From the NCBI RefSeq assembly GCF_009805585.1, contig NZ_VHIN01000010.1:682001-746000 (forward strand): a stretch of 64,000 nucleotides of DNA. Direction: 5' to 3'. The DNA is from Glutamicibacter sp. JC586. GTDB lineage: Bacteria; Actinomycetota; Actinomycetes; Actinomycetales; Micrococcaceae. Below, piece after piece: positions 36,469-43,859 of this stretch. Under the pieces are notes generated by a model. That model saw only the letters and a list, made by a program, of their open reading frames with translations, searched no databases and was not told the origin of the DNA. The position numbers and the translations under genes were made by a program. Each line of letters opens with the position of its first letter. Position 1 is the stretch's first letter.

Positions 36469-37317
36469 ATGGCTATGACCGACAGTTCAAAGAAGATCCC
36501 GTCATTCATCCGTTCCGCGTCCGTGCTTGCTCTAGGAACACTTCTGTTCACAGCTGGCTGCACCGCACCCGAGTCGCCCACCGAGGACAGCAACGTGGAA
36601 ACCCAAGAATCAGCGTCACGGCTGACCAGCATTACCGATTCCGGAAAGCTCAAGGTCTGCACCACCGGTGATTACCGTCCATTCACCTATTTAGATCCGA
36701 AGACTAAAGAGTGGTCCGGTATTGATATCGACATGGCTAAGAACCTAGCGAAGTCTCTGGAAGTTGAGGCCGAATTCGTGCAGACCACATGGAAAGATCT
36801 GATGCCTGATTTCACTTCCAAGTGCGACATCGCGGTGGGTGGAGTATCGATTTCCCTTGAACGCTCCCAGCAGGCCTACTACAGCGAAGCCACCCTAGAT
36901 GAGGGTAAGACTCCAATCACCCTGTGTGAAAACGTGGACAAGTACGACACCATCAAAGAAATTAACCAGCCAGGGGTACGGTCCATTACCCCGATCGGTG
37001 GAACCAATGAGAAGTTCGCTGACGCGAACTACCCCAAAGGCGAGATCATTCGCTTTAAAGACAACAACAAGATTTTTGATGAGATCATCGCTGGGCGTGC
37101 AGACGTGATGACTACTGATGCTTCAGAAACTCGTTGGGTGGCCCATGAGCATCCGGAGCTCTGTGCGGTTCACCCTGATAAGCCGTTCAATTTCTCGCAG
37201 AAAGCGTACTTATTACCATTGGGCGATGATCAGTTCCAGGAGTACGTCAATCAGTGGCTGAACATGTCCAAGCATGACGGGACATTGAAGGCTGCTGAAA
37301 AGCCTTGGTTCGGATAG
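36469..37317 (+). CDS. PheC-like cyclohexadienyl dehydratase / SBP_bac_3 family lipoprotein
   Basis: 282-residue lipoprotein with lipobox LLFTAGCTAP. Its mature part has the periplasmic binding-protein fold of family 3. Whole segments match, from memory, Pseudomonas cyclohexadienyl dehydratase PheC: TTGDYRPFTYLDP, GKTPITLC, IGGTNEKFADAN, HPELCAVHP and QKAYLLP. The Glu in TNEKF (residue 181 here) corresponds to the catalytic acid of PheC. It may therefore dehydrate prephenate/arogenate to phenylpyruvate/phenylalanine outside the membrane, or be a binding protein that shares the scaffold. It stands 64 bases after the importer with its own TAGG site. Confidence 0.82.
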   Translation: MAMTDSSKKIPSFIRSASVLALGTLLFTAGCTAPESPTEDSNVETQESASRLTSITDSGKLKVCTTGDYRPFTYLDPKTKEWSGIDIDMAKNLAKSLEVEAEFVQTTWKDLMPDFTSKCDIAVGGVSISLERSQQAYYSEATLDEGKTPITLCENVDKYDTIKEINQPGVRSITPIGGTNEKFADANYPKGEIIRFKDNNKIFDEIIAGRADVMTTDASETRWVAHEHPELCAVHPDKPFNFSQKAYLLPLGDDQFQEYVNQWLNMSKHDGTLKAAEKPWFG

Positions 37318-37366
37318 CTGGCAGGACCCGTACATCTGCGCAGAAGAAAGTGAAAGTAAAGAAATC

Positions 37367-37419
37367 CTTACTATCACTTTCTTAGAAAGTGATAGTAAGA
37401 TAAATCTTACTATCACTTT
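37367..37419 (+). promoter_or_regulatory. Three-copy operator overlapping the fic ribosome site
   Basis: The 14-mer CTTACTATCACTTT occurs at 37367-37380 and 37406-37419, and its exact reverse complement AAAGTGATAGTAAG at 37386-37399, giving two back-to-back palindromes. The central pair has 16-bp perfect arms with a 2-base loop. A weaker half-site (AGTGAAAGTAAAG) lies just upstream. The last copy abuts GGAGGA, the fic ribosome site, so a bound protein or RNA hairpin could block fic expression. Autorepression by the Fic C-terminal winged helix is the likely mechanism. Confidence 0.75.
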
Positions 37420-37432
37420 GGAGGACGTCTTG

Positions 37433-38677
37433 GTGAAACCTCTCGCTGCAGACCCGATGATCAGCGTCCCTGCCACGACATATCAAGAACTGTCCTGGCA
37501 GCCTTCAAATCCCCACATTTTCAGCAATGCTGAAGTGAAGCGGCAAACCGGTACTTACAAGTCAGCTATACCAGCACGCATTGCCGACTGGTCGCCTCAG
37601 CCAGAGGACTTGAAGTTCCCCTCGCTGGAAGAAGCCCTGCATGCTCTCCAAGACTTCGACGTGTACTCATTGTTGAAACTAGGCAACGACAGTCCCGAGC
37701 TAGGTCCAATGTCCAGTGTTCTACTCAGAACCGAAAGCTCCTCAAGCTCTCAAATTGAGCAGCTAACGACGACAGCTCGCCAGCTTGCGCTGGCAGAACT
37801 GAATGAAGGCGATAAGGCGAACGCCCGTACCGTTGTGGGAAACGTCCATGCCATGGAATCTGCACTCCATCTCGCCCAAAACATCAGTCTCGATAGCATT
37901 CTCTCAATGCATCAGAGCCTGATGAATCAACAAGCTGGTATGGAAGATGAAGCCGGAAAAATTCGGGACGAGCTCGTCTGGATCGGTGGATCGGATACTG
38001 CTGGACCGCGCGGATCCATCTACGTCGCACCGCAACACGAGCAGGTGCGCGATGCCCTAGAAGATCTTGTTGAGTTCATTTCTCGCACCGATCTGCCAGC
38101 GATCATTCAAGTGGCAGTAGCTCACGCCCAATTTGAAACTATCCATCCTTTCGTGGACGGAAACGGACGAACGGGACGTGCACTTGTTCATAGCGTGCTC
38201 CGCAGCCGCCGTGTTACCCAGTACACCACCGCACCAATCTCAGCGGGAATCTTACGAAATACGAGTGCATACTTTGACGCACTGAAAGCGTTCCGCATAG
38301 GAAACGCAGCGCCGATTATTGACACCTTTACCAGCGCGGCAATATTCGCATCCAACACAGGAAAGGATCTGATCGACTCACTTGTCACCCAAATAGATCA
38401 ATCAGCTACAAAGTTGGCAGGCCTACGTTCCAGTTCAGCTGCCTGGAAAATTCTTCCTCGGCTCATCTCTCAACCAGTAGTGAACTCTCGTTACTTGAAA
38501 GATCAGCTTGGTCTAGGCGATGCAACGATTCAACGGGCGCTAAGTCAACTGACCGAACGTGGAGTCTTGGTTGAAAAATCGGGACGCAACCGAAACCGAA
38601 TCTGGCAACATGGTGGAGTACTTAAAGTGCTCGACGAATATGCAAAGTCGCTTAGACGAGCCGCCGGATCAGCGTGA
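37433..38677 (+). CDS. Fic domain protein with C-terminal winged helix
   Basis: 414-residue Fic/DOC protein, a predicted AMP-transferase (or other nucleotide/phosphate transferase). The Fic_N region covers about 1-120, and the core motif HPFVDGNGRTGR at residues 238-249 is fully canonical. The upstream inhibitory segment reads SSSQIEQ, where the family norm is S/T-x-x-x-E-G/N, so the last position is altered. The C-terminal about 65 residues (LGDATIQRALSQLTERGVLV) form a winged helix suited to DNA binding and autoregulation. A GTG start with GGAGGA seven bases away is chosen. Alone, without a separate antitoxin gene. Confidence 0.93.
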   Translation: MKPLAADPMISVPATTYQELSWQPSNPHIFSNAEVKRQTGTYKSAIPARIADWSPQPEDLKFPSLEEALHALQDFDVYSLLKLGNDSPELGPMSSVLLRTESSSSSQIEQLTTTARQLALAELNEGDKANARTVVGNVHAMESALHLAQNISLDSILSMHQSLMNQQAGMEDEAGKIRDELVWIGGSDTAGPRGSIYVAPQHEQVRDALEDLVEFISRTDLPAIIQVAVAHAQFETIHPFVDGNGRTGRALVHSVLRSRRVTQYTTAPISAGILRNTSAYFDALKAFRIGNAAPIIDTFTSAAIFASNTGKDLIDSLVTQIDQSATKLAGLRSSSAAWKILPRLISQPVVNSRYLKDQLGLGDATIQRALSQLTERGVLVEKSGRNRNRIWQHGGVLKVLDEYAKSLRRAAGSA

Positions 38678-38715
38678 ACGTATGATCTTGACGTTTCCCC
38701 GCGAGAGGTAGAAAT

Positions 38716-38829
38716 ATGGCTGACCGGCGCAACGGCAATGAACCGTCAGCCGCCTGCAGCGTCGTCGACAACCACCAAGATTTACAGTGGGATATGATTC
38801 CCGACGATATTCAAATCGTCGATTCTTAG
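38716..38829 (+). CDS. 37-residue hypothetical small protein
   Basis: Short reading frame starting MADRRNGNEPSAACSVVDN and ending PDDIQIVDS, just after fic, with GAGAGG about seven bases upstream of ATG. It is acidic at the C-terminus, with no hydrophobic segment. I recognise no family. Its place between two toxin-type modules makes it worth noting, but it could be chance. Confidence 0.3.
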   Translation: MADRRNGNEPSAACSVVDNHQDLQWDMIPDDIQIVDS

Positions 38830-39082
38830 GGTTGCGCACTTAAGAGCGTGCCTATAAGGATCGACCGAGGTGCGCCGGACGTCCTCGCATTGGTGCAAAA
38901 CAACGAGCCGCCCTCCTTGCGCCGTCAAAGCAACAAGTTGCAATGCTACTTCCTGCTTCGAATGCCACTGGCGCCGATTCCGCGTGATCTCGATTGCAGG
39001 ATTTTATTGGAGACGCTAATTCTTAGACTTCCTCGGTATCTGGGCTCAGAGGCTTAGTCACACGTTCACCAGTATCTGAGAA
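38830..39082 (+). other. Non-coding gap before the hipBA operators
   Basis: About 250 bases with no convincing gene. A 69-codon frame here (38848-39057) starts at GTG without a ribosome site. The hipBA promoter region follows. Confidence 0.4.
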
Positions 39083-39177
39083 TGTATACAAGCGTTCACA
39101 TTTCTTAAAGTGTACGTACATTCACTTTCTTGATTGTGTACATACATTCACCTATCCTGATGTGTAAATACGTACAC
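39083..39177 (+). promoter_or_regulatory. Repeated operator array in the hipBA promoter
   Basis: Near-identical 15-mers TGTACGTACATTCAC (39111-39125) and TGTACATACATTCAC (39137-39151), 26 bp apart. A related copy lies upstream (TGTATACAAGCGTTCAC, 39083-39099) and an inverted, palindrome-like copy at 39162-39177 (GTGTAAATACGTACAC), ending 14 bases before the HipB start. The spacing of 26-28 bp, about 2.5 helix turns, suits cooperative binding by HipB dimers and HipBA complexes. HipB binding is inferred from family behaviour. Confidence 0.7.
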
Positions 39178-39190
39178 AATGGGAGGACTC

Positions 39191-39883
39191 ATGAATCGCG
39201 AAGTTTCGACCCAAAAGGAACTTGGATCTTTTGTGTACGACGCGCGGATAAAACTCGGTCTAACTCAAGAGGCCTTGGCTGAACGTGCGGGAGTTTCTCG
39301 GAAATGGCTTATAGGACTGGAGCAGGGAGTGCGCACGCGCGCTGAACTCGGCAAAATTCTAGATACCTTTGACGCACTCGGCATTTCAATAAATCTTTCT
39401 ATCAATACTGAACCTCAAGTCGAGCCATCAGATAATGCTCGGCACCAATCGTTGGCTGACTTCTCTCCCGCTGCGAGGGATGCGCTAAAGAAAGCAACAA
39501 ATTCAAACCAGTCTTTTCCTCCAAAATTGGCGTCCTCGAACACCAGCCAATCGGCATTCCAGAGCCTGGCCGCTTCGGCACTTGGGGAGTCCTCGTTCCA
39601 AAAGTTAGCCAAGGAACTTGGAAACCAGACGGGCTTCCGGAACCTTGCAGCATCACCCCTCTCTGAATCTGCATTCCAGAAGCTTGCCTCGTCAGTGATC
39701 ACGGCTTCATCCTTGCGGCGTCCCCACCAAAGAGAAGTGACTCATTCAGATGCTTCTACTTTAGATCCTGACGCGAATACTGCTCTGGACATCGAAGAAG
39801 AATTTGATCAAACACGTCTCGATGCAGATGCAGGCGATGAGCACGAGAACAGGACTGACGACAACGATTCGAGCCTCCAATGA
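39191..39883 (+). CDS. hipB: HipB-like antitoxin with repeat-containing C-terminal tail
   Basis: 230-residue XRE-type repressor/antitoxin, far longer than the usual 70-100. The HTH spans about residues 10-65 (LGSFVYDARIKLGLTQEALA, then ERAGVSRKWLIGLEQG), the classic HipB head. Residues 122-173 are four perfect 13-residue repeats, and a highly acidic disordered tail of about 55 residues follows. ATG at 39191 follows GGAGGA; an ATG four codons earlier is in frame but too close to the operator. Its stop overlaps the hipA start (ATGA), so the pair is translationally coupled. Confidence 0.88.
   Translation: MNREVSTQKELGSFVYDARIKLGLTQEALAERAGVSRKWLIGLEQGVRTRAELGKILDTFDALGISINLSINTEPQVEPSDNARHQSLADFSPAARDALKKATNSNQSFPPKLASSNTSQSAFQSLAASALGESSFQKLAKELGNQTGFRNLAASPLSESAFQKLASSVITASSLRRPHQREVTHSDASTLDPDANTALDIEEEFDQTRLDADAGDEHENRTDDNDSSLQ
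39554..39709 (+). repeat. Four 39-bp (13-residue) repeats inside hipB
   Basis: In-frame tandem units coding AFQSLAASALGES, SFQKLAKELGNQT, GFRNLAASPLSES and AFQKLASSVITAS. Consensus (A/S/G)F(Q/R)xLAxxx(L/I)xx(S/T). The period is exactly 13 residues over 156 bases, while the DNA units differ from each other, so the repeats are old. A diverged fifth copy (SFPPKLASSNTSQS) may precede. Hydrophobic residues fall on one helix face. Confidence 0.8.
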
Positions 39884-41166
39884 AAGAACTTCTGACGTTT
39901 CTCTACGGGCAACCGGTCGGAATCCTTCAGCAGGACCAATCTGGGAACAGGAAGTTTCGATTCATTCCGCAAGAATCAGGGAGAGCCAGATTATCTTTGA
40001 CAATACCCTATCGCGAGGCCCCTTACCCGCGCACCATTACAGATCCGTTCATTGAAGGGCTAATTCCAGAAGGTGAAGGTGTCCGCCAGTCATTCGCTGA
40101 TAACTTTGGCATTTCGGCAAGGAACCCCTTCGCCCTTCTGGAACATATTGGACTTGAGTGCGCCGGTGCCGTGCAGTTCGTACGTCCTGATGAAATTGAT
40201 GAGTTCCTGGACTCACAAGGCGAGCTTGTGCCTTGCACTGACAAGGAAATCGGTCAGCGCATCAAGGCATTGTCTTCTTCTCCCAAAGGAACTTGGACTG
40301 TCCGTCGTGAACGGTGGTCGCTAGCTGGGGCTCAAAGCAAATTTGCGCTGAGATGGCAGAATGGCTGGCATGAAGCCACAGGCAGCGAACCGACAACTCA
40401 CATTTTCAAGCCAGGAATCCAAGATTTTCGCGATCAAGCACTCAATGAGCATCTTTGTCTCAAGGCACTAGGACTCATGGGGCTGCAAGTTGCAGAAACC
40501 AATTTCATGCAGTTCGACGGGCAATCTGCGATTGTCGTCAAACGGTACGATCGGCTCTTTGATGAAAACAACGTCTATCGAATCCATCAAGAGGACTTCT
40601 GTCAGGCCACTTCGACGCTACCCATAAATAAGTACGAGTCGAGCAAAGGACCCAGCGCACTAAAAATCATTATGACCCTTCGGCAAGCTCGCGCTCCTGA
40701 AACTGAAGTTCAAAAGTTCGTTGAAGGCCTCATTGGAAATTACCTTTTAGGCGCTCCTGATGCACATGCCAAAAACTACTCAATATTGCATCTTCCGGAT
40801 GGCGGTATACAACTGGCGCCGTTCTACGACATTGCATCTGGATTACCCTACGAGCACGTCAACGCTGACGGTTTTCCGCAAAAAAAGGATGGGTTACGGA
40901 AGGCCGCTATGTCTATCGGCAGCGAGCGGCAGTTCGGGCGAGTCTCATCAAAACATTGGTCAAGATTTGCTCGTGAGGCACGGATCGATGAGGAGTGGTT
41001 ACGGATGACAGTGCGTACGATGACGTACGCACTGCCCGTAGCGTTGGCACAAGTTCTCGAAAATGAATCAGAAACCATCGGTGACAGTGAGCTGCCGGGC
41101 AAACTTTATCCAAAAGTCGAGCATCTATGTGCAACAACTCAAACTCTTCTAAACCGCGACTTGTGA
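39880..41166 (+). CDS. hipA: HipA-like serine/threonine kinase toxin
   Basis: 428-residue protein kinase of the HipA family, whose E. coli member phosphorylates glutamyl-tRNA synthetase and drives persistence. The G-loop RWSLAGAQSKFAL has Ser147 at the position of the E. coli autophosphorylated Ser150. An ATP-binding Lys sits in HIFKPG. The catalytic loop is APDAHAKN (Asp294, Asn299) and the metal Asp is in FYDIASG (Asp317). All catalytic residues are present, so the toxin looks active. Translationally coupled to hipB, followed by a strong terminator. Confidence 0.92.
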   Translation: MKELLTFLYGQPVGILQQDQSGNRKFRFIPQESGRARLSLTIPYREAPYPRTITDPFIEGLIPEGEGVRQSFADNFGISARNPFALLEHIGLECAGAVQFVRPDEIDEFLDSQGELVPCTDKEIGQRIKALSSSPKGTWTVRRERWSLAGAQSKFALRWQNGWHEATGSEPTTHIFKPGIQDFRDQALNEHLCLKALGLMGLQVAETNFMQFDGQSAIVVKRYDRLFDENNVYRIHQEDFCQATSTLPINKYESSKGPSALKIIMTLRQARAPETEVQKFVEGLIGNYLLGAPDAHAKNYSILHLPDGGIQLAPFYDIASGLPYEHVNADGFPQKKDGLRKAAMSIGSERQFGRVSSKHWSRFAREARIDEEWLRMTVRTMTYALPVALAQVLENESETIGDSELPGKLYPKVEHLCATTQTLLNRDL

Positions 41167-41172
41167 CCCTCT

Positions 41173-41230
41173 AGATACAAAGAAGCTACCGCTTTCGTTT
41201 GTCAATGAAAGAGGTAGCTTCTTGGTATCT
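41173..41230. terminator. Large bidirectional terminator between hipA and the OYE gene
   Basis: Long hairpin with outer arms AGATAC/GTATCT and inner arms AAGAAGCTACC/GGTAGCTTCTT, extended by CTTTC/GAAAG, and few mismatches. Located between two convergent genes, seven bases after the hipA stop. Confidence 0.85.
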
Positions 41231-41250
41231 AAATCAGAGGTCTTCCAGCC

Positions 41251-42324
41251 CTAGTTCTGCCAGAAAGGGTAGTCCGTGTAACCGACAGGGCCCTCGGTGT
41301 AGAAGGTCGCGAAGTCTGGTTCGTTCAGAGGAAGCTCTTCCTTCCAACGACGCACCAAGTCCGGGTTAGCAATCGCTGCGCGGCCCACTACAACAGCTTC
41401 GCCCAAGCCTTCAGAAGCCACGCGAGCAGCTTCCTCGTAGGTGGTAATTTCACCAAAGCCGGTGTTCAGCATAACTGGGCCGCCGAAAGCCTTACGGATG
41501 GACTGAACCAATTCGCCAGCTGGATCATGGTGCAGGATGCTCAGGCTGGATAGACCCAGTGGTGCAATACCTTCAGCCAGTGCCGTGTAGGTGGCAAGAA
41601 CATCTGCAGCATCAGTTTCGATAACGCTCTGGATGTTGTGCGAAGGGGAAATACGCAGGCTGGTCTTTTCGGCACCGATGGCGTTAGCTACCGCGGTGAC
41701 AACCTCGATCACAAAGCGTGCGCGGTTCTCTGGCAAACCACCGTAGTTATCGGTGCGGGTGTTGGAGGTTGGAGCCAAGAACTCGTGCAACAGGTAACCG
41801 TTGGCACCGTGGAGCTCTACACCGTCAAAGCCAGCAGCAATAGCATTGCGGGAAGCAGCAACAAACTCTTCAAGGATGCGTGGCAACTCTTCGGTTTCCA
41901 GCGCGTGTGGAACCGGGTAGTCGTACTTACCGGTGTAGGTGCGAGTCTCGCCCTCAACGGCAATAGCACTTGGTGCCTCAACGTAGTCAACACCGGTGGT
42001 TTCTGGGTGGGTGACGCGTCCTGCGTGCATCACCTGAGCGACAATGAGACCGCCTTCTCCGTGCACAGCGTCGGTGACCTTCTTCCAGCCAGCAACCTGT
42101 TCTTCCGTCACCAGTCCTGGCTGACGCACGAAGCCCTGGCCAGCGAAGCTTGGGTAGGTTCCTTCAGAAACAATCAGTCCAAGGGATGCGCGTTGACGGT
42201 AATACTCAACAACGTCAGCGTTGGGCACGCCGTCCTTGCCTGAGCGGGATCGGGTCAATGGTGCCATGACCAATCGGTTGGACAGCTTAAGGTCGCCGAG
42301 CTCTAGTGGGGAGAACAGATCCAT
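41251..42324 (-). CDS. nemA: Old Yellow Enzyme family alkene reductase (NemA-like)
   Basis: 357-residue FMN-dependent ene-reductase that uses NADPH to reduce activated alkenes such as N-ethylmaleimide or nitro compounds. The substrate-binding pair is in VELHGANGYLLHEFLAP (HxxN). The N-terminal FMN segment reads SPLELGDLKLSNRLVMAPLT. The end is the usual GFGEITTYEEA and VGRAAIANPDLVRRWK. ATG at 42324 has AGGAGT upstream; in-frame codons before it are not protein-like. Single gene, convergent with hipA. The quinone or nitro-ester substrate cannot be told. Confidence 0.94.
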   Translation of the reverse strand: MDLFSPLELGDLKLSNRLVMAPLTRSRSGKDGVPNADVVEYYRQRASLGLIVSEGTYPSFAGQGFVRQPGLVTEEQVAGWKKVTDAVHGEGGLIVAQVMHAGRVTHPETTGVDYVEAPSAIAVEGETRTYTGKYDYPVPHALETEELPRILEEFVAASRNAIAAGFDGVELHGANGYLLHEFLAPTSNTRTDNYGGLPENRARFVIEVVTAVANAIGAEKTSLRISPSHNIQSVIETDAADVLATYTALAEGIAPLGLSSLSILHHDPAGELVQSIRKAFGGPVMLNTGFGEITTYEEAARVASEGLGEAVVVGRAAIANPDLVRRWKEELPLNEPDFATFYTEGPVGYTDYPFWQN

Positions 42325-42471
42325 GGGGTGGGACTCCTGAAGTGGAATTGGAAAATTGCAGTTGCATAGGACAACGAGCGAATCCGAGAATCTATTCCAC
42401 ACATTCAAAAAATATGAGCTGGATCATTTTTCGGTGAACAACTTCGCCCGGCGAAGAAGTCCTCAATGCGC

Positions 42472-43857
42472 TTAGGATTGTCCTATCTGGATGACCCGGC
42501 GGGTAACGCGGTTCATGAAGGTTTCATCATGCGTAGACAGCGCCACCGCTCCCCCACGATCCAGCACCGATGCGATCACCTCTTGGAGTACTGCTTCGCC
42601 AGCTTCATCTAGCGCTTCCGTCGGTTCATCAAGGAGCAGAATCTGCGGTTCATGGATCAGCACGGTGGCTAGGGCGACCAGCCTGCGTGCCGAAGCCGGC
42701 AACTCGTAGGGATGAGTCTGCGCGTAGGATTCAAGGCCGAGTTGCGCGAGAACTTCCGGAACTCGATCTCGCCCGGAACTCTTCTTTGGAATTCCAAAGG
42801 AAACTTCTCTAAGGACGGTACGTTCAAAGAGTTGGTCAGAAGAATTCTGCAGCAATAGCCCAGATTCCCCTGACAGTGTCAGCGTTCCAGCATTTGGTTT
42901 CAGTAAGCCCGCAATTGCCTTGAGCACAGTCGTTTTACCCGAGCCGTTGGCACCAGCCAGCCCAAGGCATTCGCCCGCACGGAGCTGAAGGTTCACGTTA
43001 CGCACCGCAGGCCCAGATGAACCAGGATATGACAGCTGCACAGTGTCCAGCTCCAGTAAGATCTGTGCGTCTATAGCCACCGGTCGGTGATGCAGCGACG
43101 GCGCTGTGCGCTGAAGAAGTTCCGCAGCGGAAACGCGGTGTAAAGTCCCCTGGTTTAGTCGCCAAAGATCATCCGCGTCTTCAGCCCAGATCCCTACCGA
43201 ATCAACAAGCACCACAAGTGCCGTTCCGTTGGCACGAAGCAGATCGATCATCGCAGAGACCACCTGCGTAGCCCGCTTATCCAGACCAGCTAGTGGCTCA
43301 TCCAAGACAAGGACATCCGGTTCACTCATTGCTAAAGAAGCTAAGGCAACCAGACGCTCCTGGCCACCGGAGAGTTGTTGTGGGTGGCGTTCGAGCAGGT
43401 GCTCAAGATAAAGCTTCTGCGCAAGGTCGTTGACTCGCTGAAGCATCTGCTCTCTGGGCATTCCTGCATTTTCCAAACAGAAGGCCAGCTCTTCAGCAAC
43501 GGTGCCACGAATGCCCGATAAGTAGTGTCCTGAGTCTTGTGGCAGAAGGCCTACATGCTTCGCCCATTGAGCGACATCGATGCGCGGCGTGGAAGACGAA
43601 GAGAATTCAATCTGAGTTTCGTCTACCTTGATAGATCCGATTAGTTCGTCCATGCCGTGGCGTGGAAGTAAGCCTGCCAGGATGGCGCCGATCGTTGATT
43701 TCCCGGAGCCCGAATGTCCTGCAATGACCGTGAGGGAACCTGGGTGTACATCCAGCTGAATGTCATGCAGGACTGCAGCGTGATTATCCAGATAGGTGAA
43801 GCTGTGTAGGTCCATCCCCAGTACTGCGGTGGACTGTTCGGAGAGTTTTCGGTCCAT
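42472..43857 (-). CDS. Fused ECF ATPase (EcfA1-EcfA2 type)
   Basis: 461-residue protein with two complete ATPase domains, joined here although many ECF systems encode two chains. Domain 1: Walker A GHSGSGKSTIGAILAG, signature LSGGQERLVALASLAM, Walker B VLVLDEPLAGLD. Domain 2: Walker A GANGSGKTTVLKAIAG, then LPASARRLVALATVL and LLLDEPTEALD, where the signature (LPASARR) is degenerate. It energises the T and S components encoded directly upstream; start ATG lies just after the T-component stop (TAATCATG). Confidence 0.9.
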   Translation of the reverse strand: MDRKLSEQSTAVLGMDLHSFTYLDNHAAVLHDIQLDVHPGSLTVIAGHSGSGKSTIGAILAGLLPRHGMDELIGSIKVDETQIEFSSSSTPRIDVAQWAKHVGLLPQDSGHYLSGIRGTVAEELAFCLENAGMPREQMLQRVNDLAQKLYLEHLLERHPQQLSGGQERLVALASLAMSEPDVLVLDEPLAGLDKRATQVVSAMIDLLRANGTALVVLVDSVGIWAEDADDLWRLNQGTLHRVSAAELLQRTAPSLHHRPVAIDAQILLELDTVQLSYPGSSGPAVRNVNLQLRAGECLGLAGANGSGKTTVLKAIAGLLKPNAGTLTLSGESGLLLQNSSDQLFERTVLREVSFGIPKKSSGRDRVPEVLAQLGLESYAQTHPYELPASARRLVALATVLIHEPQILLLDEPTEALDEAGEAVLQEVIASVLDRGGAVALSTHDETFMNRVTRRVIQIGQS

Positions 43858-43859
43858 GA

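Noticed and set aside
30039-37317. Complete opine-metallophore locus
   Set aside because: The MFS and ABC genes fit, but no synthase or dehydrogenase gene of that type lies in the window, so only a weak hypothesis is kept.
37367-37419. Short repeats that could suggest a CRISPR array
   Set aside because: Only three 14-mers in alternating orientation, no equal spacers and no cas genes; they are operator-like.
38848-39057. 69-codon frame before the hipBA operators
   Set aside because: GTG start without ribosome site and no coding-like pattern.
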